64,000 nt of DNA from Macrothele yani (lineage: Eukaryota; Arthropoda; Arachnida; Araneae; Macrothelidae). A model generated the notes under the pieces. That model was not told where the DNA came from, searched no databases, and saw nothing but the letters and a program-made list of their open reading frames with translations. This document shows positions 12,801 to 22,089 of the stretch, one piece after another. Within the stretch, counting starts at the first letter, position 1, and each line of letters opens with the position of its first letter. The translations under genes were made by a program, and so were the position numbers. The stretch spans positions 120,592,922 through 120,656,921 of the forward strand of contig CM077001.1 of the NCBI GenBank assembly GCA_039090855.1, given 5' to 3'.

Positions 12801-12905
12801 TACATTCCAGCTGCCGGAGACTGAGGGCCAAGATTTAAGTTGCGGAGTCATTTTGGAGGGGTTTGGCCATAACTCACCACGCTGGCCAAGCGGGTTGGTG
12901 AGTGT
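9866..12905 (-). mobile_element. BovB-like RTE non-LTR retrotransposon, nearly full length
   Basis: A minus-strand element runs from a short 5' leader at about 12,905 to a 3' tail of ATGATG units at 9866-9890. Short 3'-tail trinucleotide repeats are typical of the RTE clade. Both flanks are (TA)-rich, so an exact TSD cannot be assigned. It contains one long endonuclease-RT reading frame. Related sequences in this window are 48,745-51,923 (decayed), 22,330-22,822 (3' fragment) and 39,143-40,086 (5'-inverted). Confidence 0.9.
9891..12851 (-). pseudogene. RTE endonuclease/reverse transcriptase polyprotein, one nonsense codon
   Basis: The frame is open for 987 codons except for a single TAG at 11,664-11,666. 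The other copy in this window has GAG (Glu) at that codon. The start chosen is the ATG at 12,849-12,851, whose following residues match the other copy. Domains in order: an APE-like endonuclease (LATYNGRSL, VGLSEVR with the catalytic E, YAPTTS, GDFNAKIG, SDHRLV) in roughly the first 320 residues; a linker; RT with NYRPISLLSVVYKIFTKVL, AFIDYEKAFDSV, VRQGDTISP and the catalytic FADD box; and a C-terminal region with YLGQQISSEGHI and LTYGAETWTL. It nicks target DNA and primes reverse transcription there. The usual GVRQG is IVRQG here, a possible second lesion. Confidence 0.92.
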
Positions 12906-13158
12906 ATATATATATATTTTTTTTATTTCTTTGTGGCAAAATCTTCTTTCATCGAATATCAATGTTTCTACAATACTTGAATTAAATAACAACGCTGCAA
13001 ATGCACTGGATCTTTCCTGAGAACTAGATGTGCTCAAATACGAGGTTTAGACATAAAATAGCGGCAACACTGTCCCCTACGTAGCTGATACACACGTGAG
13101 GGCGTTGCTGCTTCAAGCACTTGTAGTGTGAGGGCGTTGCCGTTTCAAATACTTGTAG

Positions 13159-14267
13159 CGGCAAGCGTTTAGGGGCAGAAGGATGCCTAATACTCTTGGA
13201 CTTTGAAAAAATTGAAGCATACGCAACAGATCAGATCAGAACAAATGTAGAGGATTTTAGGAAGGGAGTGTCTGACCCCAGGTCTTAAACAACCCTTAGA
13301 AATAGGAAGCTAGGAGATTTGGGCTAGAGTGCCCGATAGGAAAGTGACATGGACGCAAAGTACAAAGGGGGAGGAAGACGCCCTTATTTATTACCGGGGG
13401 GCAGAACCCGGGGTCCGACGGCTTAACGTGCCCATCCGACGCACGGCGGATGGGCACATTAAGCCGTCGGATGTCACGAACGTTGCCCACTAGGCCACCC
13501 GCTGTCCAAATTAGTAAAATTGCTAATTTGGGCCGCGCATGCACAACTTGAAGTGGCGTAACTAGTTGATTGGCATCTCAGCGGTCCGCTCTCCCTCTAG
13601 CGGCCAAAATTAGTGCGATCGTTGCTTAGGTTTGGTTGGCTTGTTTTGGGTTTTTTGTTTTGTTTTTGTAACATTTATTCTGGAATTAGAGGGTAGTTTA
13701 CTGAAGAATTCCCTGAAGAACAGTAATTCGTATTGTTGCGTCCAGCGGTGTCGTTCCCAAGGTTGCAGCTGTGGTTTTCACAAGTGAGTATAAACTTTTA
13801 TGCTTTAAAATTTCGTATTTCAACATGCTGTGGGTAACAAGCAATTGGCCTTATGCACATAAATTTAAAATCGATTAAGGAGCTGGATTTTCAATGCTCT
13901 GTCAACAGTCACCAATTCAACAGAATGTACAGATTTGAATGTGTTATTGTTAACTGAGTATTGAAAATGGTTCCTAGGAAACATTAAGTGAACGGAAATG
14001 TCAGCCTTTAATAAAGAACATTTAAAAGTCTTATCACAAATGAAGCACTTATTTTTCATATTTTTAACTTCCCAAATTATAAAGCACAGCACAAACTACT
14101 AAACGTTCATACACAAACACAACACGGATATGGAGATAGCGTGGAGTAAACAAATATTATCCAGTATTTACGCAAACTAAACTTGAGCATGCGCACGACG
14201 ATCAAAGGGAGCACCAAATTTTTCAAAGTCCAAAAGCATGGCATCCTTCTGTCCCTAGCCGCTTGCC
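13159..14267. repeat. Inverted-repeat pair about 1 kb apart (possible DNA-transposon ends)
   Basis: The sequence at 13,159-13,213 (CGGCAAGCGTTTAGGGGCAG, then GGATGCC, then GGACTTTGAAAAAATT) matches the reverse complement of 14,217-14,267 (AATTTTTCAAAGTCC, GGCATCCTTCTG, CCGCTTGCC) with mismatches. The interval holds a SINE, AT-rich DNA and no transposase that I can recognise. This may be a non-autonomous DNA element. Confidence 0.55.
13230..13506 (-). mobile_element. SINE family A, copy 2, rearranged
   Basis: The tail half (13,250-13,420) matches the other two family A copies closely. The expected box B region is missing and is replaced by an inverted duplication of the body: 13,415-13,438 and 13,447-13,470 are 24-bp arms with one mismatch, separated by 8 bp. 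The end of the head (CCACTAGGCCACCCGC) is still present at about 13,490. Confidence 0.7.
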
Positions 14268-14306
14268 ATGTAGCGTGAGGCCGCTACATGGCAAGCGGCT
14301 AAGGAC
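14251..14306. repeat. Near-perfect hairpin, 25-bp arms
   Basis: The arms GTCCCTAGCCGCTTGCCATG... (14,251-14,275) and their complement (14,282-14,306) pair with one mismatch around the 6-nt loop TGAGGC. The left arm overlaps the end of the 1-kb inverted repeat described above. Confidence 0.9.
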
Positions 14307-14341
14307 ACGTCGTTGTGAAACGCGCGCGCGCGTTTCACAAC

Positions 14342-14348
<7 letters not shown>
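14305..14348. repeat. Perfect 44-bp palindrome centred on (CG)n
   Basis: ACACGTCGTTGTGAAA (14,305-14,320), a 12-bp CG core and TTTCACAACGACGTGT (14,333-14,348) form a perfect inverted repeat with no spacer. It directly abuts the preceding hairpin and leads into a (GT)n tract. The CG alternation is a candidate Z-DNA or cruciform site by composition. Confidence 0.92.

Positions 14349-14381
<33 letters not shown>
14346..14381. repeat. (GT)n microsatellite
   Basis: About 18 GT units follow the palindrome. Confidence 0.95.
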
Positions 14382-14382
<1 letters not shown>

Positions 14383-14714
14383 CGACATCAGTGATCCTTT
14401 AACGTCACACTTCTGAAATGGGTATAAGACCTCTTCACCGGAAATAAGTTGGTCAAAAAACCCTAGGCCGGAAAATGCATTTTCACCGAAGGTAGATTTG
14501 ATCGAAATGTTCAAAATTTTCAAATGGAAAAAAAAACAAAAAGACCCAGGGCCTTAAAATTAATGTTTTGTGCCTGAGTAAAAGTGCAACATTATTGACA
14601 TGACTTGTTTTCTAAACCTTATGACAGAATCCGAGCGTAGAGGATTAAGATTTGCTAAAAATGTCTGTAAAGTATATACTCTTATGTAACATTCCTTTAC
14701 ATTTCCTGCATCTA

Positions 14715-16004
14715 TTGGGTTGTCGGAGAAGTCATGACGTATTTCGGCACCCGATGGCGGTTGGGCGGTTTTGAAAGTACTGGAGGCATACGCAGCTCTG
14801 TTATCGCTGTGGCTTTTCGACAGGTGCCAGTTTTAGCTGCAGTCTAAAAGGAATAGTGAGCGATTTGGTTTATTTGCGGAGATTTGACATCAAGTTGAAG
14901 ATGGAAGACCAAATTGTGCATTTTCGCCATATTTTACCGTTTTACTTCCGTAAAGGGAAGAACGCGCGACAAACTTGTGAAAAGTTGCGTAAAGTGTACG
15001 GTGATAATGCTCTACAAGAACGTCAGGGCCAGCGGTGGTTCGCAAAATTCCGTGCTGGTGATTTTGACCTCAACGATGCTACTCCGTCTGGGAGGCCAAC
15101 CGAGGTGGATGACGACCAAATCAAGGCATTGATCGAATCAAACCCGCGTTACACGACACGAGAGATTGCAGACACATTGCACATCCATCATTAAAGCGTT
15201 CACGACCACCTGAAGAAGCTGTGATACGTAAGCAAGCTCGATGTGTGGGTTCCTCATGAACTCAAAGAAACTCAATTGACAGCGCGTATAAACATCTGCG
15301 ATATGTTCATTAAACGTGAAGAAAACGATCATTTTTTGAAGCAATGATAACTCATGACGAAAAGTCGATTGTGTACAACAATGTGCTGCGCAAATGGTCT
15401 TGGTCCCGACGTGCTGCTTTGTCTCAATCGACATCCAAATCAGACATTCATCAGCGGAAGGTTCTGGTCTCAGTGTGGTGGGATTTTAAAGGTGCCGTAT
15501 TTTCCGAGCTCCTACCAGGGAACCAAATAATCAATTCGAATGTGTACTGTCGGCAATTGGACAGTTTGAACGAATCCATCATCCAGAAACGTCCAGAGCT
15601 CGTTCATCGTAAAGGTGTTGTGTTTCATCACGACAACGCGAGACCACACACAAGTTTGATCACCCGCCAAAAATTATTGGAGCTTGGGTGGGATGTGTTG
15701 CCACACCCAGCATACTAGCCTGACCTTGCGCCGTCAGACTTCTACTTGTTTCGCTCTCTTCAACAGTCCTTGCGTGGTATAACGTTCAATTCAGATGAGG
15801 CTGTAAATCAGCACCTTGTGCAGTTTTTCGCCACGAAAGACAGGTCCTTTTATGAACGAGGCATTCTGCAGCTCACTGAAAGATGGCAAAAGGTTGTCGA
15901 ACAAAACGGGCATTATATCGTTGGTTGATCTTTGTTCTTTCTATCAATAAATGACCTTTGCAAAAACATGGCTAAAATACGTCATGACTTTTCCGACAAC
16001 CCAA
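14715..16004 (+). mobile_element. mariner transposon, full length (1290 bp)
   Basis: The TIRs are TTGGGTTGTCGGAGAAGTCA (from 14,715) and, inverted, the version with GGAAAAGTC ending at 16,004. TA flanks lie at 14,713-14,714 and 16,005-16,006. Length and terminal sequence are typical of mariner. Confidence 0.93.
14901..15928 (+). pseudogene. mariner transposase, inactivated (SETMAR-type family)
   Basis: The N-terminal HTH region (KNARQTCEKLRKVYGDNAL, QRWFAKFRAGDF) and the SGRPTEVD linker are clear. Lesions are a TAA at 15,192-15,194, a TGA at 15,222-15,224, a frameshift near 15,340 and a TAG at 15,716-15,718. The catalytic DD34D positions are still readable as THDEKS, HHDNARPHTS and PDLAPSDFYLF. 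The C-terminus (ERGILQLTERWQKVVEQNGHYI) is complete. The degree of decay shows an old copy, while the reading frames still overlap well enough for a secure family call. Confidence 0.9.
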
Positions 16005-16130
16005 TATGTAAATTTCAGTTCGTTCTCCTTACTCATTTTCCAAAGTTAACGTTTACATTTTCTCTCTCGACCGAATGTTTTGGGGCAACTGCATTGAGGT
16101 TGGAGGTCGAATGACGTACGTGAAAAACAG

Positions 16131-16212
16131 AGATAACAGCAAAGGTTTACGAAGTGAGATAAAAGCAAGGTTTACGATGTGAAATAAAAGCAAGGTTTAC
16201 GATGATAAAAGC
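16131..16212. repeat. Short tandem repeat, about 25-27 bp units
   Basis: Three imperfect units contain GAGATAAAAGCAAGGTTTACGA and variants. Nothing else is recognised between 16,010 and 16,800. Confidence 0.7.
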
Positions 16213-16804
16213 TCGTTAGATGTAAGCTGCTGTCTTTCGTTAGAGGCATACTGCTGTCTTTAGTTAGATGTATAGGTTAACTTACGTTTGTTGAAGTTCA
16301 CGTTCTTGTTAGATATTCGGCTAGAGCTTGTAATTGATTTGAAAATAGAATTGTTACGCGATGGTCGATGTTATATGCTTAGATATTGATGTTATTCGAA
16401 CTTGATTGATGAACGTGTATCGAAAGCTTGCTTCATTATTGTTGAAGTGACCATTGTCTTTGCTGATGAATAAAAATTTGAGACTCTAAGGTGATCTCTT
16501 GAAGTGAGATTTCTGTGCTTAATTAAGAACATTATACAAGTGGAGGAAAATAAAGAAACAATATATTTATTTATGAAGTGCAACTTTACGGTTCTCAAAT
16601 TGCTTGTGTTCCGGGTGGCCAATTTACATTTCGACATATCTTATAACAAAATAAATGCTATAATAAAGTATATTCTATAGATATTATAACACCATACTCG
16701 TACACCTAAACAGATCATATAACAAAATACAAAGTTTTCGATAAACTAACCCTTCAGTAAAACGAGCCTTGGGTGAAACGGTTCTTTTGTAAAATATGCT
16801 TTTC

Positions 16805-16892
16805 GGTCGAATTAGGGACGGGCGAATACTTATATCTCCTAATGAGTTGCTCACGATGTTCGTTAAACCCCCGAAAAAAAAAAAAAAAAAAA
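16805..16892 (+). mobile_element. SINE family B, 3' fragment
   Basis: ATTAGGGACGGGCGAATACT, GAGTTGCTCACGATG and GTTAAACCCCCGAAAA followed by poly-A match the last third of the family B copies. The tRNA-like head is absent (5' truncation). Confidence 0.75.
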
Positions 16893-17392
16893 GAAAGAAA
16901 GAAAAAAGAACACATTTTGCTCGTAATATATGTATATAACTTTACTCACAAGCATGAGAATTGGATGAAAACCGGACACTATTTTAGAAATGTTCAAAAG
17001 TTTACTACTATAGATGACAATTAAGAATAAACAATTTTTTATTTATTCTCTTATTTGTTTTAAAGAAATTTGATGTATCAAAGCCATTTTATTTTATATC
17101 TTTTACATAACTCTGCGCCAATGACTGCTGTAGAAAATTATGTATGCCCGATGGCACATTAATTTTTTACCTACTCTTGTGTTACCAACGGGCGAATTTT
17201 AAGCCGAATATCTGGATGGAAATCGAAGACATGGTCATCTCTGCGAATGTTGCTTAAGTTCTGAAAACCAGTGCGCTGCACGTTTTGATTCTTCCATAAA
17301 TCAGGCAGATAGTAACAGTCACAAAATACCAGAATTAATGAGCACACACTAGTTATGTTATATACAAGTGGCAAGGAAAGCAAAGAAAAGAA

Positions 17393-17510
17393 AAAAAAAG
17401 AAGAAAGATGACCCGAATTTTCGGTTGTAATGAGCACGTCTTTTAAATCCTTTCCGCAGCGAATGAAATTTATCAAAGTTATTCAAAGTCAATGCAACCG
17501 ATTAGAAAAA
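17393..17510 (+). repeat. Solo outer-end segment of the CTCF-like array family
   Basis: AAGAAAGATGACCCGAATTTTCGG followed by TAATGAGCACGTCTTTTAAATCC and ATTCAAAGTCAATGCAACC matches the outer ends of the arrays at 32,634, 58,196 and, inverted, 24,030. No monomers follow it here. Confidence 0.7.
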
Positions 17511-17800
17511 AAAATTAACCGGATTTCTGCAATCGATAAAACATCCAGAAAAAGAAACAGCTACTTACTTCCCCGAGGGGCTAAAAAGTATGGTACGAAA
17601 ATTAACAAATGGCGCAGAAAAAGTTTCTGATAACACACTGTTAAAAAAATCTACTTAAAAATGAGAACCTGAACATATTCGTTTTATTTTTTTAAGTACA
17701 ATCGTATTGTAAACGAGTACATGACATGCTCAAATATAAGTAACCATACGTACGTACAAATAACTGCGTCAATAAATATAAATATAATCTCGTATTACTT

Positions 17801-18290
17801 CATAAACAAAGACATCGCTCTTTCCTCGTTTAGCAACGTACAGCAACATAAAAATTGTTATTAGGCCGCCGCCGGGGAAATGAATCCCGGATCTCTCGTT
17901 ATCTAGCCGAGCGCGTTAGCCTTACACCACGGTGGCCAACAATCCACGGCGTTATGTGCGTTTTTCTGTCAGCATCTGACGTTATAAATCCGTAAGATGG
18001 GCTCAACTACTGAAACGTCTCCATCTGGTGGGCATTAACGGCACTGGCTATATATTAATTATAGCAGTTAAATCCAAAGGGCGAGATCCATCTTACAGAT
18101 TTATAATGTCAGATGCTGACAGAAAAACACACGTAGCGCCGTTTATTGTTGGCCACCGTGGTGTAAGGTTAACTCGCTCGGCTAGATATCGAGAGATCCG
18201 GTATTCATTTCCTCGGCGACGGCCGAATGACAATTTTTCGGTTGCTGTGCGTTACTAAACGTGGAAAAAGCTATCTATGTCTTTGTTTAT
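17801..18290. mobile_element. Foldback element with tRNA-like arms
   Basis: The arms at 17,801-18,000 and 18,088-18,290 are inverted repeats of about 200 bp with about 85-90% identity, around an 87-bp spacer. Each arm contains a sequence of about 73 nt that folds like a tRNA: a 5' GGCCACC and 3' GGCGGCC acceptor pair with one mismatch, a CTCG/CGAG anticodon-like stem and a T-arm CCGGG-ATTCATT-CCCCGG. The box B is degenerate. The 15-bp direct repeat CTCGTATTACTTCAT lies at 17,789-17,803 and 18,322-18,336 and might be a TSD, but there is extra sequence between the right arm and the right copy. The ORF in the right half has no recognisable product. Confidence 0.7.
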
Positions 18291-18667
18291 TCACTGACGC
18301 CACGTATTTGGAGGATTTTCCCTCGTATTACTTCATTGTAGATATTATAAATTTCAAGAGAAACTGTTTAATAAATGTGTAAAGTGACACACATAAATAA
18401 TTAGTAAAACAAAGCCCCTGATCACAAGTAATTTAATTACGCATAAAGTATCTTTGTGTACGTTTTTACATTAACTATATTTGTGTCAATCTCATAAATA
18501 ATATATTGTCGCTTCATCACTATATTTGTCATAAATTTGTGCGGTCCATTTGCCCAGCATGTTACAACGAATATATCTGTTATTTCAGATGTGCCATCGA
18601 ATAATATACTTCCAGTTGATTCTATGAATAAATGAGTATGTATGGAGTACACGTATTTCAAATTTTA

Positions 18668-18950
18668 AATCGAGCTGCGGATGGCTTCGTGGTTAGAGAT
18701 TCAGACTACTGATGGAGGGACCCCAGGTTCAAACCTAGCTTGATAGGCTTCAACCTGGGGGCTCTCCGTGGTGGTGTGAATTTCTAACAATCGCTGAATA
18801 TTCGTAGCGCATTGGACGAGCACGTTAAGTGACGGCCCCAGGGTAGGAATTTCCCGGTTAAAGTTTCTAAGCCCCCGCAATTTCTCTGTGCCTTCTATGT
18901 GCAAAATCGTACGCTAGTATGGTGGCGCCATCTGTGTGCTCCCTCTCACT
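18668..18950 (+). mobile_element. tRNA-derived SINE, family C
   Basis: The head reads GATGGCTTCGTGGTTAGAG (box A-like TGGCTTCGTGG), then CCAGGTTCAAACCTAGC (box B GGTTCAAACC). The body includes GACGAGCACGTTAAGTGACG, faintly resembling the body of family A. Only one copy was found in this window. Confidence 0.55.
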
Positions 18951-18992
18951 TACAAATTATCCTGTCAGAATCACTAGATTCGCTCTAACTTC

Positions 18993-19035
18993 CTTCAGTT
19001 TCTGTGCCCTGCCCGAAAGGGCACAGAAACTGAAG
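18993..19035. repeat. Perfect hairpin, 18-bp arms
   Basis: CTTCAGTTTCTGTGCCCT (18,993-19,010) pairs perfectly with 19,018-19,035 around the 7-nt loop GCCCGAA. Downstream (19,040-19,270) are repeated GAGTACATATATTTGAA-like and GTACTCAAAAA-like motifs in both orientations. Confidence 0.9.
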
Positions 19036-19489
19036 TTTGAGCATATATATTTTAAATAAATGAATTTCTTGAGTACATATATTTGAAATATACAGTATGT
19101 ATTCAAAAATACGTACATATATTTCAAATTAGAAATACCAGATATACTCACAATTGATTCCCTATATGTACTCAAAAATGAGTACGTGTCTTTTCCAAAA
19201 ATGAAACATGTACGCGGAGCTATTATAAGTCCAGAATGTACTCAAAAACGAGTACATTTTGCTTGTTTCTAAGTACCAATTTTTAATAGTGCACAAGTAA
19301 GGTATCACAAAAAGATTTTCAAGTCGAACAGTTAAAAGAGGAAATATAGAAGGAAGCGTGATATAATTCTACGCTTTCTAGTGGAGGAATTTTGTATTAT
19401 GGAAAAGTTCATAATAAGCGAAAAATATTCTTAATGGAAAAGCTATGCAAAGGATAAAGAACTGTTCAAATACGTCTCCCGGAAGCAGA

Positions 19490-21110
19490 GGTAGAGAGGA
19501 AAAGGTTTTGATCTTTACGCCCCCTAGCGGGAAATATGTGCATTATTTAAAGAGGATAATATTCCCCATATTTATTGTAGCGAATGTCATACAGTAAAAA
19601 AAAATTCTAAATAAGGTTTAGGAGTTTTAGAAGCGGAGATACAGCTGCAAACAAAAATACACAAACACCACCTAGCGATAGAACAGTGATCTACAAAATT
19701 CCTAAAATACAAGCCTAATGTGTTCGATAAGGTAAATATCATCCGGTGTGGAAATAATATTTTAAATCGCACATTTTGAAGCAGAGATCTTGAGAAAAAC
19801 TTTTTAAACATTTGTGCTCCCTAGAGGCAAAATTGCGCATTATTTTGGAAAGAAAATACACACAAAGTGTTTTCATAGTTAGTAGTATCTGACCGAAAAA
19901 AGGAATTTTTTTTTCAGTCGGGTATTTTGTTCCGCAGATATTTCTGTAAAAGGACACGTGAACTCGCGCCCTCTAGTGGCACACTTGTGCGTTAAGAAAA
20001 ATTTGAAATTATATCCAAAACATTTCGCACTGCAAACGTTCAGCAAAAAAAAAAAAAAAAAAAAAAGATATGTATCATATCTACGACCCCTAGAAGAAAA
20101 ATCATGCATTATTTTAAAAAGAAATTATTCTGAGAAGGTTTTCCGAGGTGAGCGGTATCGGTCCATGAAAGAATTTTATCAAAAATTAGAAATTATATGC
20201 AAAACATTTCTCATCGGGAGCTGTATCCGATGCAGGGAGAATTTTTCAACTGGGAATTTAAGAAGCAGAAATATCGGGGGAAACGCAATTTACCTTTTGG
20301 TCCCCATGCAGAAATTCTATGCTTTATTTAAAAAATTAGAAATTACATGAGAAACATTTCGCATCGGAAACGCTGTCCAACAAAGAAACAAAAAAATTCA
20401 AATCGGTCTTTTAGAAGCGGAGATATCGACAGAGATAAGGTATATATCTGCGCTCCCTGGCGGAGAAACCATGCATTATTTTGAGAAGAAAATACCCCGA
20501 AACGGTTTTCCGAAGTGAGCGGAATCGATTCACGAAATAATTTTTTCAATCGAGCTTTTAGAAGCTCAGATTCGGCTGCAAATGCATCATATGCAGAAAT
20601 AAACCCTTACACGCCCTGGTGGCTAAATCATTTTTTACCAAAAGTTAGAAATCATATGCAAAAGATTTCCCATCAGGAGCTGTATCCGCTGCATGAAGAA
20701 TTTTCCAAATCGGACTTTTAGGAGAAGAGATATTGGGGAAAACGTAATTTACCTTTTCTCCCCCTTGCGAAAAATCTATGCATTACTTGAAAAAGTCACT
20801 GTACCTAAAATAGTCTCCGATATAAATGCAATCGAAAGGCAAAATATTTTTTTAATCAGATATTTAGAAGTTAAGACGTATATAAAATAAAATATATTTT
20901 GAATTAGACATCATCTGCATTTAGGCACTCTAGCAACGAAATTATGCAGGGGGCGGGGGCGGAATGCAAGGATCACCATTTTTACATTTCGAGCTTCCCA
21001 ATGAAAAACGAATTTTTCAAATCGGATTAATAGTTGTGGAGATAGGGTGTCCACAGACGGACGGACGGACAAAGTGATAACATGAGCATGATCTTTTACT
21101 TTTTAACCAA
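19490..21110 (+). repeat. CTCF-motif-bearing satellite array A
   Basis: Degenerate monomers of about 150 bp each carry a variant of CGCCCCCTAGNGG. Clear sites are at 19,518, 19,666, 19,815, 19,967, 20,451 and 20,612, with weaker ones at 20,084 and 20,926. Between the sites the text repeats (AAATCGGACTTTTAGAAG, GAGATATCGACA, ATGCATTATTTT). The right end carries GACGGACGGACGGACAAA (about 21,056). The reverse complement of the motif (CCNCTAGGGGGCG) resembles the conserved CTCF core; that resemblance is from knowledge of the motif and not from a scan. Apparent ORFs inside are by-products of the repeat. Confidence 0.8.
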
Positions 21111-21489
21111 AGGCGTTCTAAAAATGCAATATTGAAAATGAGGGGTCCATGACCTCCAAACGCTTTGACATAGATTTGACATAAATATTACTTAAATATT
21201 GCAATGCATGACATATTAGCAATAGTTTATTTCCTACATTTAATCTTCTTAATAGCTTTCGCAGCAAGAAAAAGAAACGAAATTCACGGTAACTCATGTC
21301 GTAAAGAAACAGTCCCCGCAAAACTTATAAGCTAAACTGAAAAGTAACACGTCAAACAACCCTGCCAGGTACTTTGGTTGAGTACCTATGCAAATGAATC
21401 AACAAACAATTTTTATTTTCCATTTGCTTAAATTGGAAACTGTTTCATATTCTACGTGGAGAATGACTTCATCTCCTTTTTTTAAGCAC

Positions 21490-22085
21490 GTCTTTTGTAA
21501 AACAAGTTAGTAAAATCATGCAATGCATTGATTATAATACGCTTTCCAACATACCAGAAATCATTACTCAAGTTATGAGGATAATGGATGTGGAATAAAT
21601 CTCGCTCCTGTGCCTTGACCTTTGACCCCATTTCGATGATATTCAACAGAACCGGTTCAGTATACCTCCGAAACAACATGATAAAGTTTTGTCGCAATCG
21701 AGGCATTTTTTGTCAAGTTATGAGAATAATGGCTGTGGAATGAATCTCTCTCTTGTGCCCTGACCTTTGACCCATTTCGATGATATTCACCTGAACTGGT
21801 TCAGTATACCTCTGGAACAACATACTAAAGTTTTGTCGCAATCGAAGCACTTTTATGTAAGTTATGACTCATAAGGGCGATGAAATGGATCCCGTTCCTA
21901 TGTCCTGACCTTTGACCCCATTTTGCCCATTTTCAATAAGGTTAGTTGTCAGGTGGTCCCCTACCACATACTATAATTTCTTCGAAATCAAAACATTTTC
22001 ACGCGAGTTATCGTGCGGACGGGCAGACAGACAAACAGATAGACAAAGCTGGAGCATATACGCTTCTTCAACCTGCGATTGGAAA
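21490..22085 (+). repeat. About 146-bp tandem array 1 with DR1-like motif
   Basis: Monomers contain TGACCTTTGACCC at 21,617, 21,761 and 21,906 (spacing about 145), GAACCGGTTCAGTATACCTC and TTTTGTCGCAATCGA. The array ends in GTGCGGACGGGCAGACAGAC and GCTTCTTCAACCTGCGATTG. The second array of the same family is at 56,836-57,560. Confidence 0.85.
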
Positions 22086-22089
22086 GCGT

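Noticed and set aside
17393..17510. Helitron end (hairpin near an element terminus)
   Set aside because: The CCGAATTTTCGG hairpin is there, but no CTRR 3' terminus or AT insertion site could be shown at any of the four copies.
19958..20350. ORFs inside the 150-bp arrays as repeat proteins
   Set aside because: Frames are not conserved between monomers, stops occur in all of them, and the conserved feature is the DNA motif.
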